Part shown: positions 43,059 to 50,311 of the stretch, piece by piece | Numbering within the stretch: position 1 is the first letter of the stretch | How the letters are laid out: the number at the start of each line of letters is the position of its first letter | Source of the DNA: Streptomyces spinosus | GTDB lineage: Bacteria; Actinomycetota; Actinomycetes; Streptomycetales; Streptomycetaceae | Length of the DNA: 64,000 nucleotides | Reading direction: 5' to 3' | Assembly: GCF_020400655.1 (NCBI RefSeq) | Contig: NZ_JAINRC010000008.1 | Location: forward strand, 310,001-374,000 | Notes under the pieces: generated by a model | Told to the model about the DNA's origin: nothing | What the model saw: only the letters and a program-made list of their open reading frames with translations | Databases searched by the model: none | Translations under genes and position numbers: made by a program

Positions 43059-45506
43059 TCAATCGGCCGTAGAAGGTCGCTGTGCGTCAGCTGCGGTCGT
43101 TGAGGTTGCTGTACTTCTCTGCTGTACAGCTTGGGCAGCTCGGTAGACGCTGGCGAGGTTGTTGCGGCTGGTCAGGGTGTGGGGGTGGGTGTCGCCCAGG
43201 ACCTGCTCGCTCTGGGTGAGGGTGGCCTCGTACAGGGGGATGGCCCGCTGCAGGTCTCCCGCCACCTGGTAGGCGCTGGCGAGGTTGTTGCGGCTGGTCA
43301 GGGTGTGGGGGTGGGTGTCGCCCAGGACTTGCTCGCACTGGGCGAGGGTGGCCTCGTACAGGGGGATGGCCCGCTGCAGGTCTCCCGCCGATTCGTAGGC
43401 GCTGGCGAGGTTGTTGCGGCTGGTCAGGGTCTGAGGGTGGGTGTCGCCCAGGACCTGCTCGCACTGGGCGAGGGTGGCCTCGTACAGGGGGATGGCCCGG
43501 CCCAGGTCCCCAGCCGACTCGTAGGCGTAGGCGAGGTTAATGCGGCTGATCAGGGTGTCGGGGTGGGTGTCGCCCAGGACCTGCTCGCACTGGGCGAGGG
43601 TGGCCTCGTACAGGGGGATGGCCCGGCCCAGGTCCCCCGCCGACTCGTAGGCGCCGGCGAGGTTGTTGCGGATGGTCAGGGTCTGGGGGTGGGTGTCGCC
43701 CAGGACCTGCTCGCACTGGGCGAGGGTGGCCTCGTACAGGGGGATGGCCCGGCCCAGGTCCCCAGCCGACTGGTAGGAGTAGGCGAGGTTGTTGCGGATG
43801 GTCAGGGTCTGGGGGTGGGTGTCGCCCAGGACCTGCTCGCGCTGCGCGAGGGTGGCCTCGTACAGGGGGATGGCCCGGCCCAGGTCCCCAGCCGACTCGT
43901 AGGCGCCGGCGAGGTTGTTGCGGCTGCTCAGGGTCTGGGGGTGGGTGTCGCCCAGGACCTGCTCGCGCTGCGCGAGGGTGGCCTCGTACAGGGGGATGGC
44001 CCGGCCCAGGTCCCCAGCCGACTCGTAGGCGTAGGCGAGGTTGTTGCGGCTGGTCAGGGTCTCGGGGTGGGTGCCGCCCAGGACCTGCTCGTACTGGGCG
44101 AGGGTGGCTGTGCGCAGGGGGATGGTGTGGGCGTCGCGCCCTTGGCGGTACAGGTATTGAGCGGCGGCATGATAGGCGCCCGCCGTTTCGGTCGATGCCG
44201 GGCTGTCGGGTGGTGTGGAATCGGCGACGGCAACGACGTGGGGAAGAAGCCGCTCCCACCGTGAGGTGTCGGTGTCCTCGTCGGGCAGGGCCTGCTGTAC
44301 GACGCGTTCGGCGTCTTGTCGGCCGGGTGGGTAGCCGTCGGGGTCGGTGGCGGGACGGTGCCGCAGCACGGCCTGCACGAGACGGTGGACGCTGACGTCC
44401 TGGCGGTCGGCGCTGTAAGCGATCATGTTGTAGGCGTACAGCGTGCCCAGGGCCTCGCCGAGGGCGAGCGGGTCGAGGCAGAGCGGGGCGAGCAGAGTGC
44501 GGGGGATGCTCTCGGGGGCCAGCCAGGCCATGGCATACAGCAGGGTGACGGCCTGCGGGTTGCGGCGTTCGACGGCGGTCAGGGTGTGGTGCCAGATACG
44601 GGCGATGGTGCGTTCAGGGTCGATCCCGCCCGCGGCCGCATCCATGACGCGTCCCAGCATCTGCCGGTAGTCGGCCGGCGAGGTGCCGGTCTCGAAAAGG
44701 TAGGCGCCGGCCTGTTCCAGCGCCAGCGGCAGATAGCCGAGGTCGGTTGCAAGAGCCGTGGCGTCCCCGCGCTCTGCCGGCGTGGGGACATGCTCTGCTC
44801 CGAAAGCGAGGGTGCACAGGAGGTCCACGGCCGCCTCGGCATCCAGCAGGCCCAGGGGCATGGCGGGAGCGATGGTGTGCCAGCCGGTCGCGGTGCGGCT
44901 GGTGGCCAGGTGATGCCCGTCCGGGAGAGTGCCGAGGTAGTGACGCAGGTCAGCGGGGTCTTCGACGTTGTCGAAGACGAGCAGCCAGCCGGGATGCCAC
45001 TGCAGCCACAGGATCGCCCACGCCGCCCGCTCCTGCACCCCTGCGGTGGCGGCCCACTGCGGGCACAGCCGCACGGCCAGGGCAGCCAGGCTGGTGACGA
45101 CCTGCTCGGTGCTCGCGGCGTTAATCCACCACACCAGCGTGTAGCTGTGCCGGAAGGTGTGGGCGTAGTGCAGGGCGAGCGTGCTCTTGCCGATCCCGCC
45201 CAGCCCGTGAATCGCCCGCGTCCCGGGCACCTGGGTGACCGCAGCCTCCCCCTCGGCGGCCAGCAGCCGGCGCAACTCGGCCAGCTCGTCCTGGCGTCCG
45301 ACGAACACGCCGGAAGCGGACCCGGGCAGATTCCCGGCCCCCGGCGGCGCCTCAATCTCCCTGGCCCAACGCACCGCCTCGGCCGGCAACATCACCACCT
45401 GGGCGCCGTCTCCGGTGATCGCCACACCGACACCACCGCCCACCGCCACGGACCGCGGACCCGTCGCCTGCGGACCGCCGCGCCCGGACCCGACGCTGTC
45501 CGTCAT
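43059..45506 (-). CDS. STAND-family NTPase (NB-ARC) with eight TPRs
   Basis: An 815-residue signal-transducing ATPase. A short N-terminal beta-like motif (RSVAVGGGVGVAITGDGAQVV) precedes the NB-ARC core: sensor VFVGRQDELAELRRLL, Walker A HGLGGIGKST near 100-109, Walker B WLLVFDNVED near 170, and the GLPLAL-like YLPLALEQAGAYL. Winged-helix and linker parts follow, then eight consecutive 42-residue tetratricopeptide repeats of the LGDTHPQTLTSRNNLA type, six almost identical. Such proteins sense a ligand through the repeats and oligomerise; in bacteria many act in antiphage or conflict responses. There is no obvious nuclease, protease or TIR effector domain. It is coupled (ATGA) to the small gene upstream. 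Confidence 0.87.
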   Translation of the reverse strand: MTDSVGSGRGGPQATGPRSVAVGGGVGVAITGDGAQVVMLPAEAVRWAREIEAPPGAGNLPGSASGVFVGRQDELAELRRLLAAEGEAAVTQVPGTRAIHGLGGIGKSTLALHYAHTFRHSYTLVWWINAASTEQVVTSLAALAVRLCPQWAATAGVQERAAWAILWLQWHPGWLLVFDNVEDPADLRHYLGTLPDGHHLATSRTATGWHTIAPAMPLGLLDAEAAVDLLCTLAFGAEHVPTPAERGDATALATDLGYLPLALEQAGAYLFETGTSPADYRQMLGRVMDAAAGGIDPERTIARIWHHTLTAVERRNPQAVTLLYAMAWLAPESIPRTLLAPLCLDPLALGEALGTLYAYNMIAYSADRQDVSVHRLVQAVLRHRPATDPDGYPPGRQDAERVVQQALPDEDTDTSRWERLLPHVVAVADSTPPDSPASTETAGAYHAAAQYLYRQGRDAHTIPLRTATLAQYEQVLGGTHPETLTSRNNLAYAYESAGDLGRAIPLYEATLAQREQVLGDTHPQTLSSRNNLAGAYESAGDLGRAIPLYEATLAQREQVLGDTHPQTLTIRNNLAYSYQSAGDLGRAIPLYEATLAQCEQVLGDTHPQTLTIRNNLAGAYESAGDLGRAIPLYEATLAQCEQVLGDTHPDTLISRINLAYAYESAGDLGRAIPLYEATLAQCEQVLGDTHPQTLTSRNNLASAYESAGDLQRAIPLYEATLAQCEQVLGDTHPHTLTSRNNLASAYQVAGDLQRAIPLYEATLTQSEQVLGDTHPHTLTSRNNLASVYRAAQAVQQRSTATSTTAADAQRPSTAD
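43140..44130 (-). repeat. 126-bp coding tandem repeats (TPR array)
   Basis: Eight units of 126 bp encoding the tetratricopeptide repeats of the STAND NTPase. Adjacent units differ by only a few bases, so the array can expand or contract by recombination or slippage. It is coding, not a CRISPR array. Confidence 0.88.
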
Positions 45507-45922
45507 GGCCGGATCGTCGTGTTGTCCCCGGTGACGGCCGTGGTGATGGTCTTCGCGGCAATCGACCGCTCACCCGACGCCGTCACGTTCACCGTCTCGC
45601 CGGAAGCGGGCAGTATCCGGGCCAGCTCGGCCAGCAACTCGGCGTCCTCACGCAGAGCGCGCTTGATCTGCTGGCGCACAGCGGCTGCCGCGTCCGCATC
45701 GTCCGGCGCTTCTGCCGCGTCCTGGACCGCGGCCTCCAACTCCGCCCGGCCCTGCTCGCCACGTCGGCGCCACACCGCCTGCAGGATCCGCCGCCCCAGA
45801 TTCGCCGTGGCATCCACCGCCGCACTCTCCGCCCGGGAAAACACCGCGACCCCGTACGCGCTCACCGCAGTCGACAGATACGGCCCCGCCTGCTCCACCA
45901 ACTGCACAATCTCGGTGCTCAC
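45503..45922 (-). CDS. Small partner protein of the STAND NTPase
   Basis: A 139-residue protein (GTG start): N-terminal VSTEIVQLVEQAGPYLSTAVSAYGVAVFSRAE may be a membrane-associated or coiled helix, followed by an acidic helical region and the C-terminal RSIAAKTITTAVTGDNTTI. That tail resembles the N-terminal motif of the STAND protein it is coupled to (ATGA overlap), which suggests the two tails interact as an effector-association module. No family named with certainty. Confidence 0.7.
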   Translation of the reverse strand: MSTEIVQLVEQAGPYLSTAVSAYGVAVFSRAESAAVDATANLGRRILQAVWRRRGEQGRAELEAAVQDAAEAPDDADAAAAVRQQIKRALREDAELLAELARILPASGETVNVTASGERSIAAKTITTAVTGDNTTIRP

Positions 45923-46420
45923 TTGACCCCCCCGGTCTTCATGGCTACAGGTGACCCAGCCTAGGAACACAACCCCCACTCACACAGCCCAAATGCCCAA
46001 GCCGCCCCGAGCGGTTCCACCGCCGACCAGCTGAGAAAACCTGGACCGGGGCGACCGATGCCGTAGGCAGGGGCGGCCCTCAGCTTGGGAAGCTGGGGCG
46101 CCTCAGGGGCAGTTGGGCTTCTGATCTGTGGGGGAGCGGGGTGGAGCCCCTCGACGCTGGCGGCTCGTTGCCCGCCGTTCCCCGTGACTCCCCGCCCAAC
46201 CTGGCACGGATGTGACACGGCCCAGGCTGAACGCTGGATGGGCCAGTGCTTGACCGTTTCGGAGCGTGTGAGTTCAGTTCTCCGGGCTTAGGCATGGCTC
46301 AACCAGTGTCGCAGATCCAATCGGGTGACCTGCGGCTGTCGGTCGCTACGACTGTCGTTAGTAGTCGTCGCCGGTCGCCGCTGAGCGGCGTCGGACGGCC
46401 CAGAGACGGCCCGGCGGGGA
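45923..46420. other. Intergenic stretch, no gene recognised
   Basis: About 500 bp upstream of the STAND operon. It must contain its promoter. Short frames exist on both strands but none has convincing codon use or start signals. Confidence 0.35.
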
Positions 46421-46735
46421 TCACTCGTCCGTTGCCAGCCACTCATCGAGCCGGACCTTGACCTGGTGGTTATGGGCGAATGACCCCCCCACTGACGAAG
46501 GCCACGAGGGCTGGGAGGCCCATCCCGAGCGGCACGGCTGTGATCTCCGCTAGCGCAATGGCGTTCGGCACACCATCTGTCCGTATGAAGGCCCCAAGTG
46601 CTGGCCACCGATGACCTCGTCGGTGATCCGGGTTCCTACAGGCAGGGCCACGACGGTTGCCGCCCAGCTCCCCCGCACGGCGTCCGCAGCCGGCACTTCA
46701 GGGCCCGTGAGCACACGCGTACTCATCCAGATCAT
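46421..46735 (-). pseudogene. S1-like domain gene with two frameshifts
   Basis: Reading through frameshifts near 46580 and 46450 gives a coherent protein: VALPVGTRITDEVIGGQHLG, then FIRTDGVPNAIALAEITAVPLGMGLPALVAFV, then HNHQVKVRLDEWLATDE and stop. This looks like an S1/OB-fold family seen in Streptomyces (from memory). The two shifts show it is dead. Its former start is near 46735. Confidence 0.55.
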
Positions 46736-46787
46736 GACGCTACAGTCATCTTCGCGGGTATTGGCATCTCCAGGGGGGAGCGCGAGC

Positions 46788-48170
46788 GTGCAGCAGTCAT
46801 CATTTCTGCTCATCGGTTCGGACGACAGGGAATTCTCTGCTAGTAGGCTGAAAGTTGCAGGGATTCCCTATAAGCGCAAGAGTCTTTATTCGCTGCCCCC
46901 GAACTGGGAAAAAACCATTGAACTTCTTGAGGATCCTTCGCTTACCGCCGTACTCGGAAAGCTCACAGCTCCTCTCTTCAGACTCATCGCCGGAAGCGAG
47001 GCTCACGCCGATGTGATTCCGAGGCTTTTCGAGGCTATAGGGAAGAAGCCTCACGTGATATTCGTCCATACGTCCGTACTTGAGGGGGTCGACGCTGATG
47101 CCTATACCTATGCCTATGATGCGGTAGACGAGGATGAAGACCCTCGCGTGTATGAGAGCTACATAGCTTGGCTTCAGAACAATGCCTACGCCCCGCCCTC
47201 TGAGGAAATAAGAGAAACTGTCCTCGCACTCCTGGATGGTGCGAACGTATCCCTCACTCCCTACAACAGCAATGCCGAGATGTCCACCCTGGCGGCATCT
47301 TTCATCGACGACTACGAGAGCAACCTACTTTTCCGGGTTTATGTTCCCGCAGGGCGCCTATATGCCGCTGAAGCCGATCGACTCTTGGCGCTCTTTCATG
47401 ACTGGCTTACGCAGGTCGGGCGACATTCTGTTCGCCAGGATGGCTATTCCACGGCAGCAGGTCGTGTTTACGAATTTTTCGGGGATTCAGATCTCCTACC
47501 TCAAGAAATGTCGCAACAGTTCAGCGAGTTTTCTGACTTTCTGGATCTGTGTGCCTCTGATCCTGATTCCGCAGAAGCTGAACTAGCGGCCCGGGGCGTG
47601 GGTCGAGCCTCGGCTACCGACATCGTCACGCGCTACGGACGATCTGTACGCCGTATAAATACGGACCTAAGGCACGAGCGGGAGGCCCGCATGCTGTCGA
47701 TTCGGCACAGGCTTGAGTCAGAGTTGCTTGACATTTCCGAGGGCGGGGAAATCGATTCGACAGTTCTCGATAGCTTTGTAAGCTCCTTGACACCGAGCCC
47801 CACGGCATCGAATAGCATCGGCGCTATTTCAGCCACTTCGGTATCACATTTTCCACCAGGGGCTACGATTAACGTCAATCAGCAGATCTTTCAAAATCTT
47901 CAGGGCACCGTTGTGCAAAGCGTTCAGGGGACTGTGCATCTAGGAGCTGAAGCAAAGGAGCTGCTGCAACTGATCGCGTCTCATGGGGGCGCCGAGGCGG
48001 GGGCTTTGGAAAGTGCCGTTCATGAGCTTGAAGATCCCGATGCTCGACAGGCAGAACGGTTGGGTGCGAAGGCAAGGCTTAGCGCCTTCCTGTTGCGTAT
48101 GCGCGACACGGTGGAGGCCGCCGGACTCGCTGCGCTTCAGAAGTACCTGGAATCCAAGTTGGGCGTATAG
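46788..48170 (+). CDS. Orphan protein of unknown function, low GC
   Basis: A 460-residue protein starting at GTG after a strong GGGGGGAG site. The N-terminal 110 residues (FLLIGSDDREFSASRLKVAGIPYKRKSLYSLPP, then PHVIFVHTSVLEG) look like an alpha/beta domain of Rossmann or SEFIR/TIR-like size; then a helical middle, a beta-like stretch SIGAISATSVSHFPPGATINVNQQIFQNLQGTVVQSVQGTVHLG, and a helical C-terminus. GC content is about 55% over two sampled lines, against more than 70% around it. The beta stretch resembles tails of the neighbouring STAND pair, which hints at the same effector-association theme. No enzyme motif is certain. Confidence 0.72.
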   Translation: MQQSSFLLIGSDDREFSASRLKVAGIPYKRKSLYSLPPNWEKTIELLEDPSLTAVLGKLTAPLFRLIAGSEAHADVIPRLFEAIGKKPHVIFVHTSVLEGVDADAYTYAYDAVDEDEDPRVYESYIAWLQNNAYAPPSEEIRETVLALLDGANVSLTPYNSNAEMSTLAASFIDDYESNLLFRVYVPAGRLYAAEADRLLALFHDWLTQVGRHSVRQDGYSTAAGRVYEFFGDSDLLPQEMSQQFSEFSDFLDLCASDPDSAEAELAARGVGRASATDIVTRYGRSVRRINTDLRHEREARMLSIRHRLESELLDISEGGEIDSTVLDSFVSSLTPSPTASNSIGAISATSVSHFPPGATINVNQQIFQNLQGTVVQSVQGTVHLGAEAKELLQLIASHGGAEAGALESAVHELEDPDARQAERLGAKARLSAFLLRMRDTVEAAGLAALQKYLESKLGV

Positions 48171-48551
48171 CGGAAACACTGTGGCAAGAGCACGCATGGA
48201 GCGGACAAAGGGGCAGTCTGCGCCATATCGAGGTCGGTGGAACGACTTTGGCCTGGAGCTGCTTTGGCGCGAGTGATCATGGCCCATTACGCTGGCCCGC
48301 GAATCGGGCAGGTTGTGAGCCTGCCCGTTAGTGCCCGATTTTGGGCCATGATCTTCGAGGCTCGCGCCAAAGTGGCTGGCTAAAGTCGTGGAGCCGACCG
48401 GCCTCAGCCACAGAGGGTTTTCCTATCTCTGCCCGCTGCACGTAACGCGCCGCCGGGCGCGGCCAGCCGGGGCGCAGACAGGAGGCAGGCCGCGCCGCAG
48501 AGGCGGCGCGCGCCCGCGCCGTGCGCGGGCCTTGATGAAGTAGAGAAGGTT
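48171..48551. other. Noncoding region with large nested inverted repeat
   Basis: 381 bp between the orphan gene and the Nudix gene. It contains the inverted repeat 48243-48387 and, after it, GC-rich runs (48450-48530) with several short palindromes. In pSAM2-type elements this position, beside the transfer control genes, could hold a transfer locus (clt) or single-strand origin; that is inference. Confidence 0.5.
48243..48387. repeat. Nested long inverted repeat
   Basis: Outer arms CGACTTTGGCC (48243-48253) and GGCTAAAGTCG (48377-48387) pair with one mismatch. Inside, CTTTGGCGCGAG / CTCGCGCCAAAG and GATCATGGCCCA / TGGGCCATGATC pair perfectly (12 bp each). The centre holds ATCGGGCA / TGCCCGAT and GGGCAGG / CCTGCCC. 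The whole could fold into a long cruciform. Confidence 0.85.
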
Positions 48552-49004
48552 TTATCCCGCTGGGATGAGACGTTTGCCGTCGTGGCTGCGCACGTGGGGC
48601 CCGTTGCCGTCCAAGGCGTCCAGAAGCCTGACCGCGAAGACCTCGGACATGCGCTCGCTGACCTCGTCGGGCGTAAGCCAGGAAACCGCTGTTGACTCGC
48701 TCGACGTGCGCTCGGTGCCGCCGGACGGCTTGCAGCGGAAGACCAGGGCCACGATGCCGCGGGTGAGGTTCTTGTAGACGCCGGTCAGCTCGTCCACCTC
48801 GACGTGGATGCCCGTCTCCTCCAGGACCTCGCGGGCTACGCCGGCCTCGGGGGTCTCGTTGAGTTCGAGGATGCCGCCGGGGAGTTCCCAGGTGCCGTTG
48901 TCGGCTCGGCGGATCGCCAGGAGGCGGCCGTCCTCGCGCACCACCACTCCGGCCACAGATACGGAGTGCAGGGGAGACGCCGTCGCTTCCTGTGCTTGAC
49001 TCAT
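48552..49004 (-). CDS. Nudix hydrolase, Pif-like (element immunity)
   Basis: A 150-residue Nudix protein with a complete box: G44-X5-E-X7-R58-E59-V-L-E62-E63-T-G-I. In pSAM2 the immunity protein Pif, which blocks redundant transfer, is a Nudix protein encoded beside the KorSA repressor (established for pSAM2). Position, divergence from a KorSA-like GntR gene and size support the same role. The ATG at 49004 or 49016 may be used. Confidence 0.82.
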   Translation of the reverse strand: MSQAQEATASPLHSVSVAGVVVREDGRLLAIRRADNGTWELPGGILELNETPEAGVAREVLEETGIHVEVDELTGVYKNLTRGIVALVFRCKPSGGTERTSSESTAVSWLTPDEVSERMSEVFAVRLLDALDGNGPHVRSHDGKRLIPAG

Positions 49005-49014
49005 GTAGAGGAGC
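48999..49014. promoter_or_regulatory. KorSA-type operator, imperfect (site 1)
   Basis: ACTCATGTAGAGGAGC matches the palindrome at 49903-49918 in its left half. It overlaps the Nudix start codon and lies 20 bp from the GntR start, so the repressor would control both. Confidence 0.5.
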
Positions 49015-49034
49015 ATAGGAGGCAGAGAAGGACT

Positions 49035-49814
49035 ATGGGAACTGCGGCTGGAGGGGTCGGGTCCGGACCTCGGTACGTGCAGATCGCGGACGAGATCGTG
49101 CAACAGATCCGGGCGGGGGTCCTCAAGCCTGGCGACATGGTGCCGAGTGAGTCTGAGCTGGTCGAGCGCTACGGCGTGTCCGGCGGGACGATCCGTAAGG
49201 CAATGGTCGAGGTGCGGGCGAGTGGGCTGGTCGAGACCCGGCACGGTAAGGGCTCGATCGTGAAGAACCGGCCTCCGGTGCGGCACCGCTCCTCCGATCG
49301 CTTCCGGCGTTCGCTCCGGCGGGGTGGACAGGCGGCTTATCTTGCGGAGTCCGCGCAGTCCGGCGCCACCGCCAAGGTCAGCGTTCTCTACATCGGGCCC
49401 ACGGAGGCGCCCGAGGATGCGGCCCAGCGGCTGGGCGTTCCGGCCGGTACGCAGGTGCTGGCTCGCCGGCGTCTCTACTTCCGTAACGGCACCCCGGTCG
49501 AGACCGCGACGTCGTACCTGCCCTGGGACGTCGTGAAGGACATCCCGGAGCTGTTCGCCGAGAATCCCGGCGGAGGTGGCATCTACGCTCGACTCGAAGA
49601 CCACGGACACGAGTTCGCGGAGTTCGTCGAGACGCTGCAAGCGCGGCTGGCCTCCAAGGCGGAAGCCTCGGAGCTGGCGCTGAGTCCGGGGGCACCCGTG
49701 GTTCATCTGATCCGTGAGGCTCGTACGACCGCGGGTCTCGTGGCCGAGGTGTGCGACACCCTCATGGCCGCTGACCAGTTCGTCTTCGAGTATCGGATCC
49801 CCGCCGTCGACTGA
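49035..49814 (+). CDS. GntR-family regulator, KorSA-like
   Basis: A 259-residue GntR/UTRA protein: YVQIADEIVQQIRAGVLKPGDMVPSESELVERYGVSGGTIRKAMVEVRASGLVETRHGKGS. In pSAM2, KorSA is a GntR repressor of the transfer genes and sits beside pif; the same arrangement and the three matching operator sites here support that assignment. It starts at ATG after GAAGGA. Confidence 0.82.
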   Translation: MGTAAGGVGSGPRYVQIADEIVQQIRAGVLKPGDMVPSESELVERYGVSGGTIRKAMVEVRASGLVETRHGKGSIVKNRPPVRHRSSDRFRRSLRRGGQAAYLAESAQSGATAKVSVLYIGPTEAPEDAAQRLGVPAGTQVLARRRLYFRNGTPVETATSYLPWDVVKDIPELFAENPGGGGIYARLEDHGHEFAEFVETLQARLASKAEASELALSPGAPVVHLIREARTTAGLVAEVCDTLMAADQFVFEYRIPAVD

Positions 49815-49866
49815 CGCGCACTCAACTCTCGGCAGCCCGTCACGAGTTCTTCTTCGTGGCGGGTTG

Positions 49867-49882
49867 ACTCATGTACAGGAGT
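49867..49882. promoter_or_regulatory. KorSA-type operator (site 2)
   Basis: ACTCATGTACAGGAGT, a near-palindrome that differs from site 3 at 2 of 16 bases, upstream of the transfer operon. Confidence 0.65.
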
Positions 49883-49902
49883 CGGGCACTCTTCTTCGGG
49901 TC

Positions 49903-49918
49903 ACTCATGTACATGAGT
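49903..49918. promoter_or_regulatory. KorSA-type operator, perfect palindrome (site 3)
   Basis: ACTCATGTACATGAGT is a perfect palindrome; with two flanking bases on each side it extends to 20 bp (49901-49920). It lies about 35 bp upstream of the first transfer-operon start. Confidence 0.75.
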
Positions 49919-49952
49919 GACGGAGTTCAGCATCTATAGAGGAGTACTCTCT

Positions 49953-50309
49953 GTGCGTCAGATTCCCGTTGACACCTCCGGCGCGGTCGTGATGGTTGCC
50001 AAGTCCCCGCAGGTCAAGGTCCGGGACCGCCGTACCGGCGAGATCGCCACCGACGCCGAGACCGGGGCCAAGCTGATGACGGTCGACGTGATGTTCGCGG
50101 CGAACGAGGAGGTGGAGATCCTCTCCATCACCGTCCCGGAGCCCGGCATCACCGGCGAACTGGCCATGGGCACGCCGGTCGCGCTTACCGGCCTGATCGC
50201 CCGGCCCTGGGAGAACGACTTCAACGGCCAGAAGCGGCACGGCATCGCGTTCCGCGCGGTCGCGGTCACTTCGCTCGCCGATGCCGCCGCAAGGCCCAAG
50301 GCGGCCTGA
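49953..50309 (+). CDS. SCO3933-like regulatory protein
   Basis: A 118-residue protein (GTG start after GAGGAG). VRQIPVDTSGAVVMVAKSPQVKVRDR and TGAKLMTVDVMFAANEEVE resemble the SCO3933-type regulatory proteins of AICEs (from memory), which precede the TraB gene. The fold looks like a small OB barrel, so nucleic-acid binding is plausible. It is followed 2 bp later by traB. Confidence 0.78.
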   Translation: MRQIPVDTSGAVVMVAKSPQVKVRDRRTGEIATDAETGAKLMTVDVMFAANEEVEILSITVPEPGITGELAMGTPVALTGLIARPWENDFNGQKRHGIAFRAVAVTSLADAAARPKAA

Positions 50310-50311
50310 TC

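Noticed and set aside
43140..44130. Regular 126-bp repeats considered as a CRISPR or satellite array
   Set aside because: Units are coding, in frame and translate to TPRs; there are no spacers.
46246..46461. Short plus-strand frame in the gap before the orphan gene
   Set aside because: Poor codon use and it overlaps the S1-like pseudogene on the other strand.
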